Below are positions 11,301-20,449 of a stretch of DNA of 64,000 bases, one piece after another (position 1 is the stretch's first letter; the number at the start of each line of letters is the position of its first letter). Under the pieces are notes generated by a model. It had not been told where the DNA came from, searched no databases, and worked only from the letters and a program-made list of their open reading frames with translations. The position numbers and the translations under genes were made by a program. Location of the stretch: positions 125,492,218-125,556,217 of the forward strand of contig OZ018321.1 of NCBI GenBank assembly GCA_963969495.1, in the 5' to 3' direction. Source of the DNA: Ceratothoa steindachneri (lineage: Eukaryota; Arthropoda; Malacostraca; Isopoda; Cymothoidae).

Positions 11301-11995
11301 AAATCAAATCTCCCACCCTCAACCACGATAATTCTTCTGTCCCCCTTATAATTACTTAATTATATATTCCTGGTGTATTTACCAACCTATTCCCCTACAC
11401 CAAACAACCACCCATCATAAATCCTAGGTTTTCTTTATTTTTCTCAATACTTAATTTCTCATTCTGGGCTCTATCTCCAACTCCGTATGGTAAGCACTTC
11501 ATTCTTAATTTGTTTAGTTAATATTTTTAACACTTTAATTTTTCTTTTACCTCATACCTTTCATTGACTTCCACCATCTTAAACTATTTAAATTGTTACC
11601 CCTTTTATTCATATTAGTATTCATTTTAGATTATACATTCAGTTTTTAAATATTTTGTCATTTTACTCACTGTTTTCTTAGTTTACTTGAATTGAGTTAT
11701 TAATTATATTTTCAATTGCCTGTTTGCCTTTTTAGTTGTTTTTTTTTCCTAAAATAGGTTATCACTCATTTGATTCATTTCAGGTGGGAGTCTGTCTATA
11801 GTTCGGAAAAATTGTCCAATATGAAATTTGTTAAGGAAAACTATTTTGAAGTTGGTATGTGTGTACAAATTTTACAAATTAGGTTAAAGTGGTGAAATTG
11901 TGTGGTAGGTATATAAAGGTGTGAATAAGTTTTCTAGTTTGCCCTGGTGTTAGGGCATCACTAGCATTCTTCTTGTTTTATTTAAAAGATTTATA
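11301..11995 (+). other. Probable 3' flank of Penelope-like element 1
   Basis: T-rich, non-coding sequence after the GIY-YIG frame. The element's end is not marked by any repeat that I can define. Confidence 0.35.
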
Positions 11996-12047
11996 TTCCT
12001 CCGTCAAAAAGTAGCTGGCTGTCATTGACAGCCAGTTTCCTCCGTCA
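11996..12047. repeat. 21-bp palindrome flanked by 11-bp direct repeats
   Basis: CTGGCTGTCATTGACAGCCA plus G (12015-12035) has 10-bp perfect arms around one T. TTCCTCCGTCA occurs on both sides, at 11996-12006 and 12037-12047. Confidence 0.85.
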
Positions 12048-12159
12048 TAATTATATATGTTTCTTCATAGGTATTTTCGCCTTCGAAGCATTCAAGCCTT
12101 TCAAGGTGACTTTCATGCTGAATGTTTCTCAATTTTGGTTGTTTTGAAGTATTCTTAAT

Positions 12160-12395
12160 GTGGGCATTTAGCCTCTTTTCTCAGTTTTTAATATTGTTGA
12201 CTTTTAGTTTACTTGGGTATTGGGAGTTGGGCACTTCGCCTCTTTTTATTCTTGACTTTTGGGTTTTTGTTAGGTTTGGGCACTTCGCCTCTTTTATATT
12301 TAAATTTAGTTTTAATTTTATTTAATTTTTGCTATATTTATTTATATTTAGGGGGGGGGGGCTTTTAACGTGGGCACTACGCCTCTTTTTTCAAT
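12160..12395. repeat. Four copies of GGGCACTTCGCCTCTTTT
   Basis: The 18-base word occurs near 12161, 12229, 12275 and 12372 with small changes (GCATTTAGCC, GCACTACGCC), spaced irregularly in T-rich sequence with a G homopolymer at about 12351. It lies between the Penelope-like flank and the 3' end of the Jockey-like ORF and could belong to either untranslated region. Confidence 0.7.
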
Positions 12396-12471
12396 ATTTT
12401 ACTTAAAATTTGTCAACTTGGTTGTTTAACTTCAATCTTTATAGTCTTGGTATATTGGATTCTCATAATTT

Positions 12472-12518
12472 AGAGAAGTGGACTAATACTACGTAAATAT
12501 GGGTAGTACCACTTCTCT
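12472..12518. repeat. Imperfect hairpin across the end of the Jockey-like ORF
   Basis: AGAGAAGTGG on the left pairs with CCACTTCTCT on the right, and an inner TACTAC pairs with GTAGTA. The structure spans the TAG stop at 12489-12491 of the minus-strand reverse transcriptase frame. Confidence 0.75.
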
Positions 12519-14780
12519 CGCGCAGGTTCTACTGCTTGGGAACAAGGCAGTTCTACCTATAGCGCGTCTTCGGTTCGCACGTATGTTTAGGTTTAGGTTT
12601 AAATTCGGGAGTATTGTCTGATCAATCCTGTCCCATGCCTTTCTCCCTAGCCTTTGGATCTCCGTATTGATCGGCTTTAGACCGACTCTCTGGTGGAGAG
12701 TCGTTTGCCGAGTACGGTCGATCCTTCGCGTGCCTGTGATTAGCAGCGTGGCTTTATTCTGCACTCTCTGCATCATTCTGAGAGAGGTACAGCTTGCCAT
12801 CTGCGTGATCACGGCCGGGTACACCAGGACTGGGCGTACCAGGGCCATATACAGCTTCTTGATGTTAGGCACGCTGAGACCTCTGAAGCGGTAAAGTTTC
12901 TTCAGCTCTCGTTTGGCTAGGGAGACTCTGGTATTTATGTGGGTCTTATAACCAGATTTGAAGAGTCGTAAGCCCAGGACATTACCCTCGTTGGAGTACG
13001 GATATAGTTCATTGTTGACGACGACGTCATCAGTTTTTCGGCGGTTCATTGGAATGATCGTGAACTTCTGGCGGTTGGTCTTTATTTTCCACTTCTTTTC
13101 ATATCTATTGATATTATCTATTTCGACAGCTGTCGCCCTCGCCTGGCTTCCAGAGTTCCTGAATGGACTCAGGACGATTTGGGTGATGTCGTCTGCATAC
13201 TGCAGATACATCGAATCGTACCTCACTGGAGCAGGCAGGTCTATCGTGTACACGAGGTACAGCAGAGGGCTGAGACAGCTGCCTTGTGGAACTCCCGCTT
13301 CTAGTTCGAATTCGGGTCCTTTGCAGCCCTCGATTGAGATTCGGGCTCTCCTATCGGAGATGTAATTGCAAAGGATCCTTTCCAGGAGTGGGTTAAGCTG
13401 GAGGTTGAGGATCTTGTATTGTAATCCTCTCAGCCAAACCTTATCGAAGGCCTTCTTAACATCACGCAGCACCACGTCTACGTACCGCCTCTCAGCTTTA
13501 CTGCAAGCGAGTTTCTCCGCAAGAAGGGCGAGGGCTGTTACCGTTCCTCGACCCTTGCGGAACCCGTGCTGCTGAGGGTTGTGGGCTCCCAGCTCGGCAA
13601 GTTGTTGTTGAAGCCTGTCAGCTAGGAGTCTCTCGTAGACTTTTGCAATGAACTCCAGCAGGGCGATTGGCCTGTAGTTTACCAGTTGATCAGGGGGCTT
13701 GCCTCCCTTGGGTATGAAGATCATCTTCGCGATCTTGAGACCTTCCGGGAAGTAGCCCGTGTTCAGGGAAGCGTTGAAGATATTAACGATTCCCTGAATG
13801 ATCTGCTGTGGGGCGTTAACCAAGTTGTTTCTGGTAATACCCGTCCAGCCTGGTGCCTTTTGTCGAAAGGCTTTTACAGTGGCCTTGACGTCCTCTGATG
13901 TTATGGGACGTCCGTGACCCGCCATCTCCCTGCCTTCGTTGACTTGCTGTAGTGGGTGTGTGCGATGCGTTTCCTGATTAAGTTGTTCAATCAGTTGGCC
14001 TTCGAATTCCTGGTCGAACTCAACGTTTTCCTCGGGTGTAATCCTGAAAACGTTTTTCCAGAAGTTCCTGAACATATCCTCGAGAACCGCCGGGTTCTCA
14101 ATGTAGTCTCCGTTCTCCTTTATCCGAGTCTTGGGTCTTGGTGTAAGTCCCTTTAAGTTCCTGACTTGGCGCCAGAACTTGGCCGGGCTAAGTTCGTTGT
14201 CGACTTTGGCTATCAAGTTGTTCCATATTTCCCCCTGTTGGAGGTTGATAGCCTCTCTAAGCTCTGAGCTTAGGCGTCGGAGCAGCAAGCTCCTTTCCCG
14301 GCTGGGACCCTCCCGTCGTACTTCTTCGAACACTTCCCTGTGAACGCGAGCGATATCTCTCATCTCCTCTGTCCATCTGGGCTGAGGAGGTGTTTTATAC
14401 CCTGTAACGGGTATGCTCTCGCGGTCCGCGTTTAGTATGGACGTTGTTATCCTCTCCAACTCCCTGTCGATCTCCTCTAACGATGCCGTGCTGAGGTCAG
14501 CTGGCGCATAGTCACTGAGTCGTTGCTTGTAACGATCCCAGTTGGCCATGGCGTAGTTTTTCCGGAGAGGGGCTGGGAGCTGGATTGGTGCGAGAGATAT
14601 CGTAGTGAGAATCGCAATGTGATCACTAGGGACTGCTGGGCCTGGCTCACTATGGTAGTTGAAAGGAAAGCCTTCACTTGTTAAGATTATGTCAGGCTTA
14701 GTTGCTGACCGGGAAGTGATATAGGTCGGAAAATCCGGCCCTATCCTTTGAATGTTTTTCCTTCCCATAATCAATTCCAA
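12489..14780 (-). CDS. Jockey-like non-LTR reverse transcriptase (ORF2 C-terminal part)
   Basis: A 763-codon open frame begins just after an in-frame TGA; its first codon is TTG, so it is not a true start. Residues near 50 hold SDHIAIL, the last motif of an AP-type endonuclease. Reverse transcriptase motifs follow: KMIFIPKGGKPPDQLVNYRP, QQHGFRKGRG, RDVKKAFDKVW (catalytic Asp), AGVPQGSCLSPLLY and LQYADDI (catalytic YADD). The C-terminal part (RVSLAKRELKKLY, VLVYPAV) is of Jockey type, and no RNase H is present. The product would copy element RNA into DNA at a nicked target. The frame is open throughout, so the copy is young compared with its neighbours. The endonuclease N-terminus is separated by one stop and its beginning is lost. 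Confidence 0.9.
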   Translation of the reverse strand: MELIMGRKNIQRIGPDFPTYITSRSATKPDIILTSEGFPFNYHSEPGPAVPSDHIAILTTISLAPIQLPAPLRKNYAMANWDRYKQRLSDYAPADLSTASLEEIDRELERITTSILNADRESIPVTGYKTPPQPRWTEEMRDIARVHREVFEEVRREGPSRERSLLLRRLSSELREAINLQQGEIWNNLIAKVDNELSPAKFWRQVRNLKGLTPRPKTRIKENGDYIENPAVLEDMFRNFWKNVFRITPEENVEFDQEFEGQLIEQLNQETHRTHPLQQVNEGREMAGHGRPITSEDVKATVKAFRQKAPGWTGITRNNLVNAPQQIIQGIVNIFNASLNTGYFPEGLKIAKMIFIPKGGKPPDQLVNYRPIALLEFIAKVYERLLADRLQQQLAELGAHNPQQHGFRKGRGTVTALALLAEKLACSKAERRYVDVVLRDVKKAFDKVWLRGLQYKILNLQLNPLLERILCNYISDRRARISIEGCKGPEFELEAGVPQGSCLSPLLYLVYTIDLPAPVRYDSMYLQYADDITQIVLSPFRNSGSQARATAVEIDNINRYEKKWKIKTNRQKFTIIPMNRRKTDDVVVNNELYPYSNEGNVLGLRLFKSGYKTHINTRVSLAKRELKKLYRFRGLSVPNIKKLYMALVRPVLVYPAVITQMASCTSLRMMQRVQNKATLLITGTRRIDRTRQTTLHQRVGLKPINTEIQRLGRKAWDRIDQTILPNLNLNLNIRANRRRAIGRTALFPSSRTCAREVVLPIFT

Positions 14781-14783
14781 GTT

Positions 14784-15055
14784 TCAGCCTCTATCGTTGG
14801 TGCTACCATAGCCTGCCGCACGGCATCTGGCATTGAGGTCTCCCCCTAAGAATGCCATTATGCGGTGCCCGAACAGTGTGTAGAAGTTGCATAACGGGAG
14901 ATATGCTCGTCGAGGGGGTTGATATGCTGCAGCTATCACGAGGTCTCCGACCAGGGTGTGTACCTCGATTGCCACGAAGGACTCATCGAGTTCTGGTAGT
15001 TGTTTGAAGGAGATGTTCCTCTTAACAGCTATTGCAGCACCATCAAACCTTTCCT
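14784..15055 (-). pseudogene. Jockey-like endonuclease segment, 5'-truncated
   Basis: It is in the same frame as 12489-14780, separated only by TGA at 14784-14786. The translation includes DGAAIAVKRNI, FVAIEVHT, LVIAAAYQPPRR and FLGGDLNARCRAAG, typical of the AP-like endonuclease (GDLNA motif). The N-terminal catalytic motifs are missing. The open frame extends to 15365, but residues upstream of about 15055 belong to a Penelope-like fragment that happens to be in frame, so the long frame is a chance fusion at the truncation point. Confidence 0.85.
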
Positions 15056-15365
15056 TCAAAAGCTTATTATGTTTTCGGCGTAAGAGTAGGTTGAGTTGGC
15101 CAATATCAGGGAGAAGACAATAGTGGACATCCTTGGGGACAGAGGAAATTTCTTGTGGAAGATGGTATATTTTATCAAAGAATTGACGGATACATTTTTG
15201 TACAAGTGAGGGCTGAAAACAATTCCTTTGAAAACAACCCATAAGAAAACTGAATTCTGAATGAACAAGAAAATAATCAGATGAAAGCTGAAAGCCACGG
15301 TGAAGGAGGGTTTTGATGTTGTTGATGATCTTATATGAAATATCACAAAAACTGTAAAAGTTCAT
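15056..15365 (-). pseudogene. Penelope-like element fragment, inverted 5' arm
   Basis: Read on the minus strand this gives IINNIKTLLHRGFQLSS, then EFSFLMGCFQRNCFQ, then VPKDVHYCLLPDIGQ, which is the linker between RT and GIY-YIG in Penelope-like elements. The next domain in element order (GIY-YIG) starts right beside it, at about 15366, but on the plus strand. The arrangement is that of an insertion with an inverted 5' portion. Confidence 0.8.
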
Positions 15366-16063
15366 GCCGAGATCAGAAAAGGAGGATTTCAGAACTAAAG
15401 ACAGACTACCACCTGAAATGAGCTGTTTAGTTGTCTATAAATTCATTTGCCCCAGCTGCCACCAGGGGATCTACATTGGCAGCACTGTTCGCTGACTTAG
15501 GGCTAGGGTCTGTTCTCATCTTGGTATTAGCTCTCGCACTGGCTCCACCTTGACAAATCTTTAATCGGTTGCTTCTATAATCTTTCTTCAGTCTCTCCGC
15601 TTTTTCCGTCCACTAAAGGTGACTAATATTTTTGAGCACCAATTAATTGCCCCAATTAGTATATTTTTATATTTATCCATATTTATAGCATCTATATTTA
15701 GTGTCAAGTTTTCGAATGATTTTTTCACATTTTCAATTTATTAAATAATTTATTACTATTGCTGCTTCATTAAGTGACTAATATCTGTGTCAACCAATAA
15801 TTGCATCAACTAGTGTTATATTTATTTATATTTAAAGTACCCATAATTGATCCATATCTAAAATTTCAATAGTTTTCAAACGATTTGTCATAATTTCAAT
15901 TAACTGAATAATTCATTTCTAATCCTTGTGTGCATTATAATTTTTGTAATTTTAAACGTGTTCTAAATCTATCTTATAGACCAGAAGATGGATAAGGTAC
16001 CCGAAACGTTGTACTTAATTAAATGAGAAATTTTACATGTTTTATTTTGGGATTTATCTTTAA

Positions 16064-16064
<1 letters not shown>
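15366..16064 (+). pseudogene. Penelope-like element fragment, GIY-YIG and 3' end
   Basis: From about 15372 the plus strand gives KDRLPPEMSCLVVYKFICPS, then GIYIGSTVR, a TGA stop, then CSHLGISSRT. This matches 11020-11160 of element 1 (YIGSTVRS, CSHMGISHRT), so both belong to one family. The 3' region near 15983 carries GAAGATGGATAAG and CCGAAACGTTG, a typical 3' end for this class. The fragment ends against a (TA)n tract. Confidence 0.85.

Positions 16065-16125
<61 letters not shown>
16065..16125. repeat. (TA)n microsatellite
   Basis: About 30 TA units, directly at the 3' end of the Penelope-like fragment. Confidence 0.97.
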
Positions 16126-16130
<5 letters not shown>

Positions 16131-16325
16131 CGTAGTAAGAGGCCTTGTTGTATACGTGATTTTTTGAAGTCGACAGCGATGGTTGCTTGGTTGAGATTGT
16201 TTTGCAGCTTTTTAACCCTTTCAACGACTCTTTATAGAAAGCGTAAGGTAAGGAAATTTTCTAGGAAATACCATTTCTCTAATAGCCACGACATTGAATG
16301 GTAAAATAAATAAAGTATGAAACAA

Positions 16326-16647
16326 GGTTTCCTTCAATCAGTGTGGATGCTTTTTGTGAAAAAAATAGAGTAACAATGATAAAAAATGTTGATGCAGGCC
16401 AACATATAGCTATAGATGAAACCTTAGTTTCATATAAAGGGCCTTTATCCGTTCGATAATTCATAGAATTGAAGCGGGCTCCTTTTGGAATAAATATTGG
16501 CATCATGTGTAACAGTGATAGTGCTTGGAGAGGTTATTCTTATAATTTGAGTATATACTAGGACAAAGAGTGTACCGCAGAGTATAATTTAGCTGATATT
16601 GAAGGAGTCAATGAATTACTGAGCATCGAAAAGATATTGTTCATCTA
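16326..16647 (+). pseudogene. piggyBac transposase remnant, left part
   Basis: The plus-strand translation reads AFCEKNRVTMIKNVDAGQHI, then IDETLVSYKGPLSVR, a stop in place of the next residue, then FIELKRAPFGINIGIMCNS and GYSYNLSIY. This is the piggyBac (DDE_Tnp_1_7) core, IDE..V.F.GR...R....KP...GIK......D..GY.....Y, with the first catalytic Asp in IDE. It ends at a TA where a mariner has inserted, and continues at 17916. Earlier sequence (16130-16325) may hold more of it but is too decayed to call. Confidence 0.85.
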
Positions 16648-17915
16648 CGAGGGGTGGTCAATAAGTTTTGCGAATTGGTAGGGAAAAACAGAGGAAGGGA
16701 GGTGGCTGTTTGTAGGGGTGTTAGGACAAGTTATGACAAGTCAGGAACTACAGCTGCACGCTCCTGCCTCGTCTATTTAAGAAGCAGTAGCTGATCGTAG
16801 ATCGTCAGTCACCATTTTTCAACAATGGATAAGGTTGAGCACCGCGCAGTGATAAAAGTTTTGACCAAGGAAGGCAAGAATGCCAAAGAGATCCATGAAC
16901 GCATGATTGCAGTGTACACCAACCCCGCTCTTTCATATGCAACCATTGCTTGCTTCTAATAGGAAGTTCCGCCATGGTCGTGAGTCCCTTGAAGATGACC
17001 CCCGTCCAGGACGCCCGGCAGACGTGACCAATGAGTACAATGTGGCCCGTGTGGAGAGGATGATCCAAGAAATCGAGCGAGAACTTAAAATATCACATGG
17101 AAGTGTTATCAAAATCATCCACGACAATTTGGCCATGACCAAGGTCTCTGCCTGTTATGTCCCTAGAAGCCTCATGCCCCATGATCGACTTCAACGACGT
17201 CAAAGTTCGAAGGAGCTGCTTCTCTTGTATAATCAAGATCCAGCGAGATTCGAGTCACGCATAGTGACAGGTGATGAAACGTGAGTCCATCACTGGGATC
17301 CCGAGACCACGCTCAAAAGCATGACCTGGAAGCACAGGGGCTCTCCGACCTCCATCAAGTTCCGGACCCAACCCCCATCCGGAAGATCATGGCCACCATC
17401 TTCTAGGATTCTGAGGGAGTGTTGATGGTGGACTATGCGCATCGTGTAAAGACCATCACAGGCCAATATTACGCTAAAGAACTGGCTGGGTTGAAGAAGT
17501 GCATCCGTCAGAAACAAGCGGCAATTTGACACGTGGTGTCCTGCTCCTCCACGACAATGCCCGTGTCCACAAGACCAGAGTTGCACAAGCTGCCCTGCGC
17601 GAGTGCGGATTCGAGGAGCTCAACCATCCCCTCTACAGTCCAGATCTGGCCCCTAGCGACTACTTTTTATTCCGCCAGCTCAAGGCTGCACTGCGTGGAC
17701 GCCGGTTTGGCGACGATGAAGGGGTCTAGCTCGCCGTCCAGGGGTGCATTGAATAGCAGTCGGGAGATTTCTGGTTGTCGGGAATTCGAATCCTCTGGGA
17801 CAAGTGGTGCAAGTGCATTGAAGTCGAGGGTAGTTTTATTGAAAAATAATAAAAAACCTTTCCTCATATCTCGTTTCCTTATATCTGAATTGCAAAACTT
17901 ATTGACCGCCCCTCG
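16648..17915 (+). mobile_element. mariner element, complete termini, nested in piggyBac
   Basis: The left end CGAGGGGTGGTCAATAAGTT is matched in inverted orientation by CGAGGGGCGGTCAATAAGTT at the right end (17915 inwards). TA dinucleotides flank it at 16646-16647 and 17916-17917, the expected target duplication. At 1,268 bp it has normal mariner length. Its transposase is dead (see the entry starting at 16825). Both sides are the same piggyBac coding region, so this insertion is the younger event. Confidence 0.95.
16825..17860 (+). pseudogene. mariner transposase, inactivated
   Basis: ATG at 16825 begins MDKVEHRAVIKVL and continues with a helix-turn-helix region. A frameshift or short deletion at about 16945-16965 moves sense into frame 16907-17284 (DDPRPGRP, ISHGSVIKIIHDNL, SKELLLL, IVTGDET). 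A TGA at 17281-17283 replaces the usual Trp after DET. Downstream, frame 17499-17729 gives LLHDNARVH and YSPDLAPSDY, a DD34D spacing of exactly 34 residues. A second frame disruption lies between 17290 and 17520. The family is the mariner group related to that fused in primate SETMAR (established knowledge); this copy cannot encode a full protein. Confidence 0.92.
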
Positions 17916-18665
17916 TATCAAATTATGTTCTAGGTCAAGAAAGGCACCTATTTTTATATAATTGGTACTCTAATACTCATTTAGCAAAACCTCTGCTTAC
18001 TCTGAAAATCCTCATAATTGGCACTTTACTTACCAACAGGGGATTTCGACGCGAGATTCAAAATAAAAAACTCAATCACCATGAATCACTTTTATGGGAA
18101 ATGAAGTGCCCTCATTGTAAAATGGCAAGATAAGCGGGAAGTATACGCAATAACAACCATATACATTACTTAATTTTTTAAAGAATAAATCATACTTTGG
18201 TGTTAAAAAAGTAGTTTAAAAGAAACCTTTTATGATAGAAATATATAACGAGTTTATAAGGGGGAGTAGACCTAGATAACCATATTTTGGAGCCTGTAGA
18301 CCGAAGTGGCAAGTCTATGGCTTGCATCTATAGATGAGGCTATTCCTAAATAGCTTTGTTGTGTAGAAAAAATGTTGCTCATAAGAAATGCACATTCAAG
18401 CGTTTTTTACTACAAACTGTTAAACAACAAATCGAAAGTCACAGTTCTGAAGGAATTTCGACAAGGAATAAATTCATTTAAAATAATCCAGGATGAGGTG
18501 GTTAAAGAAAAATTGAAGAAGTCACTCATGCTTTCATCCCACTACAACCTAACGCAGGAAGAATGTGTTTTAATGAATGCCCTGAAAATCATGGACTATG
18601 TAGCATCGAACATTTTAATGTATGGCATTCATAAAAAATATGTTATTTTACATTTTTTTATGTAA
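17916..18665 (+). pseudogene. piggyBac transposase remnant, right part
   Basis: Resuming after the mariner, the plus strand gives NWYSNTHLAKPLLTL, ILIIGTLLTNRGF, IQNKKLNHHES, KWQDKREVYAI, then IYNEFI and GGVDL, and finally the open frame 18372-18665 starting LLIRNAHSSVFYYKLL. These match, in order, the distal piggyBac catalytic region (DNWYT..., GT.R.NR, KW.DKR.V, Y...MGGVD) and its C-terminal domain. Multiple frameshifts and stops show it is old. Confidence 0.83.
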
Positions 18666-18670
18666 ATTAT

Positions 18671-18673
<3 letters not shown>

Positions 18674-18707
<34 letters not shown>
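18674..18707. repeat. (TA)n microsatellite
   Basis: About 17 TA units. Confidence 0.95.
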
Positions 18708-18708
<1 letters not shown>

Positions 18709-20440
18709 TATTGGTGAATTTTTGATAATTCGGAAAGGGTAATGTTTCAAAATAGGTAGGCCTAATATATAATCATTATGTAATAAATAAACATCATAAG
18801 TAAGCAATATGTCATTTTTACCTTAATTAAATTAATTGACAGATATTCGTAACATTTACAAACATCTTAAAAGTAGAATATATTTGAATATAATGCCTAA
18901 AATGAAAAAAAAATGTATATGAATTTCTTTATGCGGCGCCTGACGCATTAGGCGCAGACTCGTGCGTAGGGGTTAATCCTTTCAGGTGTTATCTTCGGGA
19001 CAAACGGGGAAAAAGTGTGATAGGGAAACGCATAGTATTACGATCTAAGGCGTTTCCCTGCCACGTCTCTCTCCCATTTGGACTTGGAGAGGTTTTAAGG
19101 GGCTTACCCAAGGAAAATAGGATTTTTTTTTTAATGTGCTTGGGGTTTATAGTTGACCCAAGTTAATCTGCCCAAAGAACGGGCAGGGACAGTTGGATAG
19201 GAGCCAGGGAGGAGGGCGGGGGGCAGCTACAGATTTCTCTAGTGATGTACAGTTTTTATCTTTTAACTGATCGATGTACTGACCCGATTGTATACTTACT
19301 CTCCTCTTAACCGTTCTTTGATTGATGTTAGCGGTCTTTGGGCTGATGAACTTAGAGGCTATGTATGCTAGCCGTTCTCCATTCTTGTCCATGTGTATCA
19401 TCTTTTCTTGATCCTTACCTCAGCTATGTGTAACGTACTTCCCAGCTGAATCTTCATCTATTGGTTTTAAAGCCGTATTTTTCTTAAGTTTTATCCTTAG
19501 TTGTTTGTTTCATCTCATTATCTTTTCGTTATTCTTTGACGTATATATTGGTCTATAGTGAGTTAGCAGTTTTTTTATTGCTTGAGAATCTAAAATTTAT
19601 TTTTCTTTCGTCCACAATGGTTCTTTTGTCATATAAGTCTTGAGATCTTTATTCTATCTTGGTCAAAATTTTCTGGGCTTTTTCCTTAGACTCAAGTTGA
19701 ATGGCAGAATATTGGCTTCCCCCTGCAAGTCAGATAGGTTTCTGCGTTTTCTTTGTTTCGTTTCTGTTATCCAGTTTATATCATTCTTTTGCCATTTTCT
19801 CCTTTTGATATTAAAAATCCTAAAGACGTCCTTTGTATTGAGTGCTGTTTAAACATCAGAGCTGATACTGAAATAAAAGAATTACGCATGGAATTTAAAT
19901 ATCTTAAAGTAATCGTAAACAAACTCTTAAATAACGCAACAAATCAAGATATTACGACCACATCACTGAAACGATCTAGAGTCTAGACTACGGTTTCGAC
20001 CCTCAAACAGTTATAGAATAGCTCACAATGTTATTAATAGGATTTCTGGCACCACCATCTAAACAACAAATTTGCTGCTAGTGCAGAGGAAGCTGGTGGT
20101 GACGAACCTCTAAACGCTCTTTACGGAGACTTGTTTTCAAGAAACTTGGATAAAAAGTGCTGCTCTATAAGACATCTTAAGAGAAGACGGACAATAAGTA
20201 AAATAGATTGGCTGAAAGGTGACGCGATAATCAAAAAATATTCTTTAAGTGATAAAAAAACAAAAACAAGGAGTCAGTTAAAGTGTTAAAACATAACAAC
20301 CAATAAGTTCGAAATGATTTCGAAAAGGCGACTTTAAAATAATTATTTAGATTCATTTTTTAAAGAAATACCGAATTTAAATGAGAAAAACCTAGAAACC
20401 CTTAATAATAACATTCCAAAAACTAACGGAATAGAAGTTA
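18708..20440. other. Unassigned sequence, possibly CR1 5' region at right
   Basis: Small frames at 19147-19401 (minus) and 19753-19986 (plus) have no motif that I recognise. The stretch from about 19990 leads into the CR1-like remnant and may be its untranslated or early coding part. Confidence 0.35.
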
Positions 20441-20449
20441 CGACTGATC

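Noticed and set aside
12582..12602. TTTAGG repeats resembling telomeric sequence
   Set aside because: Only about two and a half units, inside the Jockey-like coding region where they encode alternating Asn and Leu.
12958..14343. Plus-strand frames of 66-135 codons
   Set aside because: All are shadows of the minus-strand Jockey-like reverse transcriptase.
19147..19401. 84-codon minus frame
   Set aside because: No recognisable domain and no neighbouring coding exons.
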